DNA of 36,810 nt, taken from contig JARBUO010000019.1 in assembly GCA_029239605.1 (NCBI GenBank), forward strand, positions 1 through 36,810, given 5' to 3'. The notes beneath the pieces are model-generated. The model saw only the letters and a program-made list of their open reading frames with translations, made no database searches and was not told where the DNA came from. The translations under genes and the position numbers were made by a program. Of the stretch, positions 26,202 through 34,876 are shown in pieces. Numbering within the stretch: position 1 is the stretch's first letter; every line of letters begins with the position of its first letter. The stretch is from Bacillota bacterium. Lineage in GTDB: Bacteria > Bacillota > Clostridia > Peptostreptococcales > Anaerovoracaceae.

Positions 26202-27461
26202 ATGGCGAAGAAAGCTGATTTATCAATCGAATACCTGGGTGTCAAATGTGAAAATCCGTTTTTCCTGTCCTCTTCTCCGGTGGGCGGATGTTATGATATG
26301 GTGGCAAAAGCCTATGAAGCTGGATGGGGCGGCGTCTTTTTCAAAACAGTAGGGAGATTCATTGCAGACGAATGTTCGCCGCGATTTGACAACGTGAGTA
26401 AGGAGGATACCCCCTGGATTGGATTCAAGAATATGGAACAGATCTCCGATAAGCCTCTGGAGGACAATCTTCAGGCGATCCACCGGTTGAAGCGGGATTA
26501 TCCTGACAAGGTGATGGTTGCAACCATCATGGGAAGTACTGATGAAGAATGGAAGGAACTGGCTGAGCTTGTTACACAGGCGGGAGCCGATCTTATCGAG
26601 TGTAATTTTTCCTGTCCGCAGATGACGAGCCATGCCATGGGCTCCGATGTAGGACAGAACCCTGATCTGGTTCGTCAATATTCTAAAGCCGTTTCCAGTG
26701 CTACAAAGCTGCCGGTTATCGCAAAGATGACGCCAAACATCGGAAATATGGAGATTCCTGCCATTGCGGCAATCGAAGGCGGAGCAAAGGGTTTGTCTGC
26801 CATCAATACCATAAAGTCAATTACGAATATTAACTTGGAACACATGACTGCCATGCCCGTGGTCAATGGAAAGTCGTCCATCTCAGGCTATTCCGGTGCA
26901 GCGGTCAAGCCTATTGGTCTGCGGTTCATTGCCCAAATGAAGTCTCATCCGCTGCTAAAGGATATCCAGATGAGTGGAATCGGAGGGATTGAGACCTGGC
27001 GTGATGCACTGGAATATATTCTGGTGGGAAGCCATAATGTTCAGGTAACCACTTCCGTTATGCAGTATGGCTATCGAATCGTTTCCGATATGATCAGCGG
27101 TCTGTCCTATTACATGGAGGATCAGGGATTTCAAAAGTTAGAGGATATGATAGGACTTGCGCTTCCAAATATTATTCCGGCGGAGGAGCTGGATCGAAAC
27201 TTTAAAATCATCGTTGACATCGACCATGATAAATGTATCGGCTGCGGCAGATGCTATGTGTCTTGTTTTGATGCGGCACATCAGGCCATCAACTGGGATT
27301 TTGAAAACAGAAGGCCATCGGTAAATGATGAGTGCGTCGGCTGTCATCTGTGTCTCAATGTTTGTCCCGTTCCGGATTGTATCAGGCCGGGAGAGATCAA
27401 GTATAAAGATGAATCAAAGCGGATTCCAAAGGATATTGCGTTCCAAACCAGATATGAATAA
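26202..27461 (+). CDS. preA: NAD-dependent dihydropyrimidine dehydrogenase, catalytic subunit PreA
   Basis: 419 residues. An FMN-binding TIM barrel of the dihydroorotate/dihydropyrimidine dehydrogenase class occupies about 1-330: [23 protein letters not shown], and [10 protein letters not shown] (about 134-143), which holds the expected active-site Cys, then [15 protein letters not shown]. Two [4Fe-4S] motifs sit in the C-terminal tail: [11 protein letters not shown] near 346 and [16 protein letters not shown] near 376. With PreT it interconverts uracil/thymine and the 5,6-dihydro forms. No dihydropyrimidinase or ureidopropionase follows, so the rest of the pathway would have to be elsewhere. 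The start has GGGGTGAAG just upstream inside preT. Confidence 0.9.
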   Translation: MAKKADLSIEYLGVKCENPFFLSSSPVGGCYDMVAKAYEAGWGGVFFKTVGRFIADECSPRFDNVSKEDTPWIGFKNMEQISDKPLEDNLQAIHRLKRDYPDKVMVATIMGSTDEEWKELAELVTQAGADLIECNFSCPQMTSHAMGSDVGQNPDLVRQYSKAVSSATKLPVIAKMTPNIGNMEIPAIAAIEGGAKGLSAINTIKSITNINLEHMTAMPVVNGKSSISGYSGAAVKPIGLRFIAQMKSHPLLKDIQMSGIGGIETWRDALEYILVGSHNVQVTTSVMQYGYRIVSDMISGLSYYMEDQGFQKLEDMIGLALPNIIPAEELDRNFKIIVDIDHDKCIGCGRCYVSCFDAAHQAINWDFENRRPSVNDECVGCHLCLNVCPVPDCIRPGEIKYKDESKRIPKDIAFQTRYE

Positions 27462-27491
27462 TAAAAATTTCAAATCAGGCAATATTTACAT

Positions 27492-27520
27492 TTGTAAAAT
27501 CCGTCAATATCGTTTATAAT
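27492..27520 (+). promoter_or_regulatory. Promoter of the structured RNA
   Basis: TTGTAA (27492-27497), a 17-base spacer, TATAAT (27515-27520). The start point would fall near 27527. It begins about 30 bases after the preA stop. Confidence 0.7.
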
Positions 27521-27526
27521 AATAAC

Positions 27527-27735
27527 ACAGCAAGACAATTGAATAACATTGTTTAAGATCCTGGAATGCTCGTTTAGGATATATAATTCAACCTACATCT
27601 TGACCTTGGGAATTCGCGTTTCCCCGCCTATGTCAAGCCTCCTTGCAGAGGAAGGCAGAAGCAGGAACAGAGTACCCCCCTATCTATGATAGGGTGTGAA
27701 TTATTGACCTGACGACATGTTCGGGATTTTTTTTT
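27527..27735 (+). ncRNA. Structured small RNA of about 180-210 nt, class unknown (6S-like size)
   Basis: No ORF covers it. A long closing helix pairs 27558-27578 with 27708-27727, with G-U pairs and single bulges. Inside it an exact 8-bp helix pairs 27583-27590 with 27697-27704. The interior folds into three hairpins: 27599-27637 (outer CTTGAC/GTCAAG, inner GGGAA/TTCCC), about 27638-27655, and 27678-27694. Nine T follow directly (27727-27735). Its own promoter and terminator suggest a free RNA, not only a leader for fhs, which has another promoter at 27744. Size and rod-like closure recall 6S RNA, but I see no large central bubble. A riboswitch-type leader of fhs is the alternative; it does not match the THF riboswitch core I remember. 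Confidence 0.6.
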
Positions 27736-27743
27736 ATCTCTTC

Positions 27744-27772
27744 TTGATTTTTGGTATTATTAGGATTAAAAT
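27744..27772 (+). promoter_or_regulatory. Promoter of the fhs operon
   Basis: TTGATT (27744-27749), a 17-base spacer, TAAAAT (27767-27772). About 115 bases of leader precede the fhs ATG. They include an imperfect hairpin (27839-27868) whose arms are GGAACCACTG and CAGTGTTTCC. Confidence 0.65.
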
Positions 27773-27894
27773 CGTAGTAAAATAATACGAAATGACGTTT
27801 CATAATGTGAAATAGCTGTAAGTAACCGATAACGTTAAGGAACCACTGATTGATTTGCAGTGTTTCCTCAAAACAGTTGAGTAGGAGGAAAAAA

Positions 27895-29574
27895 ATGAGC
27901 TATAAGAGTGACATTGAGATTGCTCAGGAAGCGACCCCCAGGCTGATACAGGAGATTGCAGCAAAGCTCTCCATTGAGGATGATTTTGTGGAGTGCTACG
28001 GAAAGTACAAGGCAAAAATTGACTATAATATGCTGGATCACTATGCAGGCAAAGAGAATGGAAAGCTGATACTTGTAACAGCCATTAACCCAACTCCTGC
28101 CGGAGAGGGAAAAACAACAACCACTGTGGGGCTGGGAGATGCCCTGAGCAGGATTGGAAAGAATCCTGTAATTGCTTTACGCGAACCGTCTCTTGGGCCG
28201 GTTTTCGGTGTAAAGGGAGGCGCCGCGGGAGGCGGTTACGCCCAGGTAATCCCCATGGAGGACATTAACCTTCATTTCACAGGAGATATTCATGCCGTGA
28301 CCACGGCCAATAATCTCATTGCAGCAATGCTGGATAATCACATCATGCAGGGCAACAGCCTGGGCGTTGATGTGAGAAGAATTATCTGGAGAAGATGTCT
28401 TGACATGAATGACAGACAGCTTCGTTTTATGGTGAACGGTCTTGGAGGAAAAGCAAACGGTATGCCGAGGGAAGATGGCTTCGACATCTCTGTTGCTTCA
28501 GAAATTATGGCCGTTCTTTGTTTATCCAAGGATCTTGAAGATCTGAAGGAAAGAGTTTCCAGAATTATTTTGGCGTATACCTTTGAAGGGAAGCCGGTAA
28601 CGGTTGGCGATATCAAGGCCCAGGGAGCTGTGGCTGCTTTGATGAAGGAAGCTTTGAAGCCGAATCTTGCCCAAACGCTGGAGCACACGCCTGCATTTAT
28701 TCATGGAGGACCTTTTGCGAATATCGCTCACGGCTGCAACAGTATTATGGCGACAAAAATCGCACTGAAACTCGGTGACTACGTTGTAACGGAAGCAGGG
28801 TTTGGAGCTGATCTCGGCGCAGAAAAATTCCTGGACATCAAATGCCGAATCAGTGGATTGAAGCCAGATGCCGTCGTTATCGTGGCTACTGCAAGAGCGC
28901 TGAAACATCATGGAGGTGTTCTGAAGACAGACCTGAATACAGAAAATATACCGGCTCTTGGAAAGGGCATTGAAAACCTGCTGAAGCATGTGGAGAATAT
29001 TACCGAAGTTTACGGTCTTCCGGCTGTTGTGGCAATCAACCGATTCCCCACGGATACGGAGGCGGAACTGAAATACATAGAAGATCGGTGCAGAGAGCTT
29101 GGCGTCAATGTTATGCTGTCTGAAGTATGGGCAAAGGGCGGTGCAGGCGGAGAAGCACTGGCACATGAAGTGGTTCGTGTCATTGAGGAAAAGGAAAACA
29201 ACTTCAGATTCTCCTACGATGAAAATCTGTCGATTCGAGAGAAAATTCATGCTATCGCGACCAGGATTTATGGTGCGGAAGGGGTGGACTATATCGGAAA
29301 TTCCCTGAACCAAATTAGAGAGATTGAAGACCTTGGTTACGGCAACCTGCCGATTTGTATGGCCAAAACACAGTATTCCTTGTCGGATGATCCGAAAAAA
29401 CTTGGCAGACCTGAAGGCTTCCGCATTACGGTGAGAAATATCAAACCCTCTATCGGAGCCGGCTTTATCGTTGCCATCACCGGTGAAATTATGACGATGC
29501 CGGGACTTCCGAAAGTACCTTCGGCTGAAATGATCGATATTGACAAAACCGGGAAAATATCCGGCTTATTCTAG
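27895..29574 (+). CDS. fhs: Formate-tetrahydrofolate ligase
   Basis: 559 residues, the usual length. The ATP-binding loop is [18 protein letters not shown] near 65-82. [22 protein letters not shown] follows near 99-120, and [11 protein letters not shown] near 131. The C-terminal region [23 protein letters not shown] is also typical. The enzyme joins formate and THF with ATP to 10-formyl-THF, and in reverse yields ATP and formate, which some fermenting Clostridia use to make energy. The frame is open from 27850, but AGGAGG precedes the ATG at 27895 and that start fits the family. fchA begins 9 bases after the stop. First gene of the one-carbon operon. Confidence 0.97.
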   Translation: MSYKSDIEIAQEATPRLIQEIAAKLSIEDDFVECYGKYKAKIDYNMLDHYAGKENGKLILVTAINPTPAGEGKTTTTVGLGDALSRIGKNPVIALREPSLGPVFGVKGGAAGGGYAQVIPMEDINLHFTGDIHAVTTANNLIAAMLDNHIMQGNSLGVDVRRIIWRRCLDMNDRQLRFMVNGLGGKANGMPREDGFDISVASEIMAVLCLSKDLEDLKERVSRIILAYTFEGKPVTVGDIKAQGAVAALMKEALKPNLAQTLEHTPAFIHGGPFANIAHGCNSIMATKIALKLGDYVVTEAGFGADLGAEKFLDIKCRISGLKPDAVVIVATARALKHHGGVLKTDLNTENIPALGKGIENLLKHVENITEVYGLPAVVAINRFPTDTEAELKYIEDRCRELGVNVMLSEVWAKGGAGGEALAHEVVRVIEEKENNFRFSYDENLSIREKIHAIATRIYGAEGVDYIGNSLNQIREIEDLGYGNLPICMAKTQYSLSDDPKKLGRPEGFRITVRNIKPSIGAGFIVAITGEIMTMPGLPKVPSAEMIDIDKTGKISGLF

Positions 29575-29583
29575 GAGGAGAGA

Positions 29584-30210
29584 ATGCTGAATCAAAGCTG
29601 CCTGGAATTTATCGATGCACTTGCATCCAGCAAACCCGTACCCGGGGGCGGAGGCGCTTCCGCGCTTGTAGGCTCTGTGGGTATGGCATTGGGAAGCATG
29701 GTCGGTAATCTTACGCTGGGCAAGAAAAAATATGCAGATGTTGAAGAAGACATCAAAATGCTTTTGCAGGAGTCTGAAGCATTGATCAATCGTTTGAATG
29801 CGCTTGTAAAGGAAGATGCAGAAGTTTTTGAACCGCTTTCCAAAGCCTACAGACTTCCTTCCGGCACAGAAGAAGAAAAAGCAGAAAAGGAGCGGGTTCT
29901 TCAGGAAGTCCTTGTAAAAGCAACACAGGTTCCCATGGAAATCGCTGAAAACTGTCTTGCTGCTATTAAACTTTTGGAACAGTATGCGAAAAAAGGAAGC
30001 AGAATTGTGATCAGCGATGCAGGCGTGGGGGCAATCTTTTGTAAATCCGCGCTGCAGGGAGCAAAACTGAATGTCCTGATCAATTTAAAACTCATGAAAG
30101 ACGCGGAGCTTAAGGCGAAATACAGTGAACAGATCAAGGCGGTAGAGACAGAAGGACTCCGGCTCGCTGATGAGGTTTATGAATACGTGGAGGGGCTGCT
30201 ATGCTGTTAA
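29584..30210 (+). CDS. fchA: Methenyl-THF cyclohydrolase / formimino-THF cyclodeaminase family protein FchA
   Basis: 208 residues forming the all-helical FTCD_C domain. The family core VPGGGGASALVGSVGMALGSM lies near 19-39 (glycine-rich folate loop), followed by NLTLGKKKYADVEEDI. ATQVPMEIAENCLAAIKLL and SDAGVGAIFCKSALQGA are also family-like. In Clostridia this protein interconverts methenyl-THF and 10-formyl-THF, or releases ammonia from formimino-THF in purine or histidine fermentation. No formiminotransferase is adjacent, so cyclohydrolase is the likelier task here. GGAGGAG precedes the ATG. Its last 10 bases overlap the start of folD, indicating translational coupling to a FolD that seems to lack cyclohydrolase residues. 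Confidence 0.9.
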   Translation: MLNQSCLEFIDALASSKPVPGGGGASALVGSVGMALGSMVGNLTLGKKKYADVEEDIKMLLQESEALINRLNALVKEDAEVFEPLSKAYRLPSGTEEEKAEKERVLQEVLVKATQVPMEIAENCLAAIKLLEQYAKKGSRIVISDAGVGAIFCKSALQGAKLNVLINLKLMKDAELKAKYSEQIKAVETEGLRLADEVYEYVEGLLCC

Positions 30211-31055
30211 AGGGAAAGCCAGTGGCAGATCAAATAAAGAATGAGATACGAGGTGCCGTTGAAGCCTGCAGCCAATCTGGCAGAACATTGCCTAAGCTTG
30301 CAATTCTCAGAGCGGGCAGCAGGCCGGATGACATTGCATACGAGAATCGTGTGCTGAAAAACTGCGACGACCTTGGAATTCTTGTGGAAACCGTGGTGGT
30401 TGACGATAATGTTAATATGGTAGACTTTGTTTCTGCCGTGAACAGACTCAATGAAGATCAGGAAATCCATGGGATTCTGATTTTCAGACCTCTCCCAAAG
30501 CAGCTTGATATGGACACCATCAGCAGGACCATCAAGCCTGAGAAAGATATTGACTGTATGAGTCCTGTCAATGCAGAAAAGATCTTTATGGGAGATAAGA
30601 GCGGAATTGCTCCGTGTACACCAGAGGCCGTCATAGAGATTTTGAAGTTTTACGGCTACGAACTGGAAGGAAAAAATGTAGCGGTAGTAAATAGAAGCAT
30701 GGTACTGGGCAAGCCTCTTGCAATGCTCTTCCTCAATGAAAATTCTACGGTGACCCTGTGTCACTCCAAGACAAAGAACTTACCGGAGGTTACGGCCAAA
30801 GCGGATATCGTGGTGACTGGAGCAGGGAAAGCAAGGTTTTTTGGGAAGGAATATTTTTCTCCGGAATCTGTCATCGTGGATGTGGGAATTAACACGGATG
30901 AGACGGGCAATTTATGCGGTGATGTTTCATTTGATGAGTTGTCCGAATCTGTCGGCGCCATATCCCCGGTACCGGGAGGTGTGGGAACGGTTACTTCAAT
31001 GATTCTTCTGAAACACGTCATCAAAGCAATGGAACAGCAAACAGAAAGCAAATAA
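30201..31055 (+). CDS. folD: FolD-family methylene-THF dehydrogenase, cyclohydrolase residues missing
   Basis: 284 residues, normal FolD length and order of motifs. The N-terminal folate domain keeps Tyr47 in AYENRVLKNCDDLGI. The residue four after it, which is the catalytic Lys in bifunctional FolD (YxxxK, Lys54 in E. coli), is Val51. The motif usually GILVQLPLP is GILIFRPLP, so the catalytic Gln is Phe95. The Asp of KDVDG is kept (KDIDC, Asp118), but Gly-Phe-His after it becomes Cys-Met-Ser. The NAD(P) domain has VVNRSMVLGKP near 163 and ends with SPVPGGVGTVT. I infer a dehydrogenase-only enzyme working with FchA. GGAGGGG lies seven bases before the ATG, inside fchA. Confidence 0.88.
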   Translation: MLLKGKPVADQIKNEIRGAVEACSQSGRTLPKLAILRAGSRPDDIAYENRVLKNCDDLGILVETVVVDDNVNMVDFVSAVNRLNEDQEIHGILIFRPLPKQLDMDTISRTIKPEKDIDCMSPVNAEKIFMGDKSGIAPCTPEAVIEILKFYGYELEGKNVAVVNRSMVLGKPLAMLFLNENSTVTLCHSKTKNLPEVTAKADIVVTGAGKARFFGKEYFSPESVIVDVGINTDETGNLCGDVSFDELSESVGAISPVPGGVGTVTSMILLKHVIKAMEQQTESK

Positions 31056-31166
31056 AAAGCAAATAAAAAGTTAACGAAGCGTAATTAAATATTTAAAACC
31101 GGCGATTCCTGCTGGAAGCAGCATGATATTTCTGGGTTAACAGCAAAGAAATGGTGAGGTTATAAG

Positions 31167-32000
31167 ATGGAGATGAAACCATTATCGCCTGCCGAAATCA
31201 CTGATGCAATCATCCGAACCGCAGAAGCCAAAGCGGGCGGCAGCTTTCAAAAACTACTGATTCTCGGCATATTGGCTGGAGCCTTTATCGCCTTTGCGGC
31301 GGAAGGGTCAAACATGGCCGCATTCAACCTGCTTGCAGTTCCTGAGACCTACGGCCTTGGAAAAGTTCTGGCAGGAGCCGTGTTCGGTACGGGTCTTATG
31401 ATGGTCGTTTTGGCCGGCGGTGAGCTCTTTACTGGAAATACGATGATCCTTGCAGCAGTATGTGAAAAAAAAGTGACTGTTGGAAGGATGCTGCGAAACT
31501 GGATCATTGTCTATTTAGGAAACTTGATCGGGTCGCTACTCATTGCATATATGATGGTTCATTCCGGGCTTTTTGCCAGCGGAGGAGAGATGCTGGGCGC
31601 GGTTACGGTGAAAATTGCCGCATATAAAGTAGGGCTTGATTTTGTAAAAGCATTTTATCTGGGAATTATGTGTAACTGGCTCGTATGCCTGGCGGTATGG
31701 CTTGCAGCTGCTGCAGAATCCATGATTGGGAAGATCTTCGCAATCTTTTTCCCGATTTGGCTCTTTATCACATCAGGCTTTGAGCATAGTGTTGCAAATA
31801 TGTATTATATCCCTGCCGGGCTCATGGCCAAATCACAGATGAACTTTGCAGCCCTCAGCGGATTATCGCAGGAGGCTTTGGATTCCCTTACCTGGAGCGG
31901 ATTCTTTGTTCAGAACCTGATTCCGGTTACCTTGGGAAACATTGTGGGCGGAGGAGTTTTTGTAGGCATGGTCTATTGGTATGTTTACAAGAGAACTTAA
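31167..32000 (+). CDS. Formate/nitrite transporter (FNT) family channel, probably formate
   Basis: 277 residues with six membrane helices. FNT landmarks are GGELFTGNTM near 86-95, KAFYLGIMCNWLVCLAVW near 166-183, and SGFEHSVANMYYIPAG near 205-220; the latter contains the central channel His. FNT pentamers pass formate, nitrite or hydrosulfide as weak acids. Position directly after fhs-fchA-folD argues for formate, either export of formate from one-carbon oxidation or uptake for Fhs. GGTGAGG lies seven bases before the ATG. A 111-bp gap to folD shows no terminator, so read-through is likely. Assignment to FocA or FdhC subtype is not possible by eye. Confidence 0.9.
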   Translation: MEMKPLSPAEITDAIIRTAEAKAGGSFQKLLILGILAGAFIAFAAEGSNMAAFNLLAVPETYGLGKVLAGAVFGTGLMMVVLAGGELFTGNTMILAAVCEKKVTVGRMLRNWIIVYLGNLIGSLLIAYMMVHSGLFASGGEMLGAVTVKIAAYKVGLDFVKAFYLGIMCNWLVCLAVWLAAAAESMIGKIFAIFFPIWLFITSGFEHSVANMYYIPAGLMAKSQMNFAALSGLSQEALDSLTWSGFFVQNLIPVTLGNIVGGGVFVGMVYWYVYKRT

Positions 32001-32088
32001 TGCAAAGTCCGATTCATTTTCCTGGTCGTCGTTGCACCAGCCGATCAATCAGCGCTTCCTAAAGTACTATGGGTTTGGAGGATAGAGC

Positions 32089-32880
32089 ATGCAGATGTAC
32101 GAGACAGATGAAAAATCAAACAGCGTAAAATCTGTAATGAAAGCCTTTCTGATCATGGAAGAGCTTGATAAATATGGGGAACTTAGTATCGGGGAACTGA
32201 GTGACAGGCTTCTGATGGATAAATCGACAGTGCATCGTTTGATCAACACCATAAAAGATGCCGGTTACATCAATCAGAACCCCGATAACAGAAAGTATGC
32301 AAACAGTCTGAAATTGCTGGCAATGGGCAACCGGGTCATGGACAAAACAGGCGTTAAGCATATTTCAAGACCGGTAATGGAGGAACTGGCCGAAAAAACG
32401 GGCGAGACAGTCAATCTGGGCGTCCGGGTAGGCAATAAGATCTTCTATATTGATAAATTGGAGAGCAGCTCTACCATAAAGGTCGGACTTGGAATCGGAA
32501 CCAGTGTTCCATGTTACTGTTCCGGGCTGGGGAAAGCAATTCTGGCATATACGCCCGATGCAGAGCGACGAACCATATTAGACAGGGCTTCTTTCGAGGC
32601 GTTTACAGAAAACACAATTACAGACATCGCATTGCTGCAGGACGAACTGCAGCGGGTAAAGAAAGAGGGATACTCCATTGACGATGAGGAATATCTGATC
32701 GGATTAATCTGTTTCGGTGCACCCATCTTTGACTATCATGGAGATCCCATCGCGGCAATCAGTGTATCCTGCCCCAAATACAGATACGACCCGGATCAGC
32801 ATCGTGCTTTATACGGAAAGCTGGTAACGGAAGCATCTGAGAGGATATCGAGGATGCTGGGCTTTAAGCCGAATATATAA
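32089..32880 (+). CDS. IclR-family transcriptional regulator
   Basis: 263 residues. The N-terminal winged helix-turn-helix covers about 12-75 with LSIGELSDRLLMDKSTVHRLINTI as the HTH. The C-terminal IclR effector domain (about 85-260) has LAEKTGETVNLGVRVGNKIFYIDKLESS, then TSVPCYCSGLGKAILAY, and GAPIFDYHGDPIAAISVSCP. IclR proteins bind palindromic operators as dimers or tetramers and respond to small organic acids; most control catabolic operons. GGAGG precedes the ATG by eight bases. It is followed 37 bases later by panB and is co-directional with the one-carbon genes, so it probably controls this cluster. The Cys in the effector pocket region (PCYC) is notable. Ligand unknown. Confidence 0.92.
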   Translation: MQMYETDEKSNSVKSVMKAFLIMEELDKYGELSIGELSDRLLMDKSTVHRLINTIKDAGYINQNPDNRKYANSLKLLAMGNRVMDKTGVKHISRPVMEELAEKTGETVNLGVRVGNKIFYIDKLESSSTIKVGLGIGTSVPCYCSGLGKAILAYTPDAERRTILDRASFEAFTENTITDIALLQDELQRVKKEGYSIDDEEYLIGLICFGAPIFDYHGDPIAAISVSCPKYRYDPDQHRALYGKLVTEASERISRMLGFKPNI

Positions 32881-32894
32881 TTTTTATTATATAT
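32873..32894. repeat. AT-rich inverted repeat between the IclR gene and panB
   Basis: ATATATAA (32873-32880) and TTATATAT (32887-32894) are exact complements across six bases, overlapping the IclR stop codon. Candidate IclR operator or simply AT-rich spacer. Confidence 0.3.
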
Positions 32895-32917
32895 GAATAA
32901 ACCCTAGGAGGAAAAAA

Positions 32918-33754
32918 ATGAGCAACAAAACGAAAATGACCATCTCCGACTTCAAGAAATTCAAACAGGAGGGAAAAAAGTTCAGTTACGTCACAGCATA
33001 TGACTACACCATGGCGTCCATCATCAATGACAGCGATGTGGAGATCATTCTGGTGGGAGATTCGCTGGGGATGATCATGCTGGGCTACAAAGGCACAGAA
33101 TCTGTAACCATGGAAGATATGATTCATCATATCAGACCAGTGGTGAAAGGGGCTCCCAACACGTGGATTGTCGGAGACATGCCCTTCGGATCTTACAATG
33201 TAAGTGATGAGGATGCTGTCAGAAACGCAAACCGTATCATTAAGGAAACCAACTGCGACTGCATCAAGCTGGAAGGCGGAGTGGAAATGCTTTCGAGGAT
33301 TCAGGCTATCGTAAAAGCAGGAATCAATGTGATGGGTCATATCGGCCTTACGCCGCAGACCGCATCTTCTCTGGGCGGTTTCAAGGTTCAGGGAGGAACA
33401 CCGGAAAGCGCGAAAAAACTCATCGAAGACGCCATTGCCCTTGAGAAAGCAGGATGTTTTTCCATCGTTCTGGAATGTGTACCTTCCATGGTTGCAAAAG
33501 CTGTAACGGAAGCTGTCAGCATTCCAATTCTTGGCATTGGAGCCGGCCCTCATGTTGACTGCCAGGTACTGGTAACACAGGACATGCTGGGGATGTACGG
33601 TGACTTTAAACCAAAGTTTGTCAAGCAGTATGCTCAGCTGCGCAACACAATGGTGGAAGCGCTCAACGAGTTCCATAGAGAAACGCTGGAAGGCGAATTT
33701 CCATCACCGGAATTCAGCTTCAACAAGGAAGTGGATATCCCTAAATTGTACTAG
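32918..33754 (+). CDS. panB: 3-methyl-2-oxobutanoate hydroxymethyltransferase (ketopantoate synthase)
   Basis: 278 residues, full-length PanB barrel. Metal-binding Asp48 lies in ILVGDSLGM and a second Asp in IVGDMPFGSY near 87. IKLEGG near 116, GHIGLTPQ near 140, VLECVPS near 183 with the catalytic Glu, and LGIGAGPHVDCQVLV near 203 are all present. It adds a hydroxymethyl group from methylene-THF to 2-ketoisovalerate to make ketopantoate, a reversible reaction. TAGGAGG precedes the ATG. panE follows after 9 bases. panC and panD, the usual operon partners, are not here, and the nearest upstream gene is an IclR regulator. The family call is secure; the direction in vivo is open. Confidence 0.95.
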   Translation: MSNKTKMTISDFKKFKQEGKKFSYVTAYDYTMASIINDSDVEIILVGDSLGMIMLGYKGTESVTMEDMIHHIRPVVKGAPNTWIVGDMPFGSYNVSDEDAVRNANRIIKETNCDCIKLEGGVEMLSRIQAIVKAGINVMGHIGLTPQTASSLGGFKVQGGTPESAKKLIEDAIALEKAGCFSIVLECVPSMVAKAVTEAVSIPILGIGAGPHVDCQVLVTQDMLGMYGDFKPKFVKQYAQLRNTMVEALNEFHRETLEGEFPSPEFSFNKEVDIPKLY

Positions 33755-33763
33755 GAGGACCAA

Positions 33764-34678
33764 ATGAAAATCGCTATAGTTGGAGCGGGCGCCATGGGCT
33801 GCCTCTATGGTGCAAAGCTCTCTTCTGTTCCTGAGAATGAGGTCTATTTGATCGACGTATGGAAAGAGCACATTGACGCCATCAGAAGGAATGGTCTTGT
33901 GATGGAGGAAAAGGAGTCACTTGTAACCTACGACAGAGTCAAAGGAATCTCTGATCCAAACGAGGCCGGATTTTGTGATCTTGCAATCGTTTTTGTAAAA
34001 TCTACGCTGACCAGTATGGCAGTTAAGTTAAACAAGGCGGTTTTCGGGCCGGAAACCATTGCCTTGACCTTGCAAAACGGTTTGGGAAATATTGATCTGA
34101 TCCGCGCTGAAATTGGAGAACAAAATGTCATCGCAGGCACGACAGCTCATGGGGCAACCATGCTTGGACCCGGGAGTATGCGTCACGCAGGCAGCGGAAA
34201 AACCATCATTGGAGAACTGGACGGTAATCGGACGGAGCGAATAGAAAAAATCGCCGCCCTTTTTACAGAAGCGGGACTGGAAACAGATATTTCGGATCAT
34301 GTCATTGGACTTGTCTGGGATAAACTGATGGTAAATGTAGGAATCAACGCACTGACCGGAATTACAAAGCTTCATAACGGCGAATTGCTGGATCATCCGG
34401 AAATCGTGGCCCTCTTGGAAGCGGCTGTTGCGGAGGCGAAGGCAGTGGCGGAGGCGAAAAACATTCGGTTAAGCTTTCAGGATCCTATAGGACATACGAA
34501 GGATGTCTGCAGAGCTACAGCAGCGAATAAATCCTCTATGCTGCAGGATATTCTGAACAACAAAACGACGGAGATCGATATGATCAACGGAGCCATCATT
34601 CGAGAAGGAGCTTCTGCCGGTATCGCCACACCGGTTAATTTTGTACTAACCAATTTGATTCGATTCATGCAAAAATAA
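33764..34678 (+). CDS. panE: Ketopantoate reductase family protein (2-dehydropantoate 2-reductase)
   Basis: 304 residues. The Rossmann start IAIVGAGAMGCLYGAKLS (3-20) binds NADP(H). LALTLQNGLGN-type sequence appears as IALTLQNGLGN near 101. The C-terminal helical domain contains GLVWDKLMVNVGINALTGIT near 184, with the Lys expected to contact ketopantoate, and a late NNKTTEIDMINGAI near 265. It interconverts ketopantoate and pantoate. TAGGAGG precedes the ATG, and the 9-base gap to panB implies coupled translation. KPR-family proteins also act on related 2-oxoacids, so the substrate rests on the panB context. No clear terminator follows; the next gene is about 200 bases on. Confidence 0.88.
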   Translation: MKIAIVGAGAMGCLYGAKLSSVPENEVYLIDVWKEHIDAIRRNGLVMEEKESLVTYDRVKGISDPNEAGFCDLAIVFVKSTLTSMAVKLNKAVFGPETIALTLQNGLGNIDLIRAEIGEQNVIAGTTAHGATMLGPGSMRHAGSGKTIIGELDGNRTERIEKIAALFTEAGLETDISDHVIGLVWDKLMVNVGINALTGITKLHNGELLDHPEIVALLEAAVAEAKAVAEAKNIRLSFQDPIGHTKDVCRATAANKSSMLQDILNNKTTEIDMINGAIIREGASAGIATPVNFVLTNLIRFMQK

Positions 34679-34876
34679 CTGCAGGCTTATTTGATCACTA
34701 TTTTCGTCATTTATCACAAATGCGGATCAATCGTTCCTGACAGTAAAAACTGCAATATGGAATCATCAAAGGTACCTTGACCAACTTATTTCAAATAGTA
34801 ATTTGACAAGGCACCCGTAACTTTCTTTCACAACTTTATATTTCTAACTTTCATCGTCACAGAAAGGAGCCGTACA

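Noticed and set aside
27527-27894. THF, glycine, SAM or T-box riboswitch before fhs
   Set aside because: None of the conserved cores I know is present, and the structured part ends in its own nine-T tail before a second promoter.
28522-29313. 263-codon minus-strand frame inside fhs, and similar long frames opposite panB (32864-33676)
   Set aside because: They are shadows of strongly conserved genes; their translations show no family features and lack ribosome sites.
34797-34830. Perfect TTGACA before the M20 gene (34803-34808)
   Set aside because: No acceptable -10 lies 16-18 bases downstream; the nearest TATAT-like sequence is about 27 bases away.
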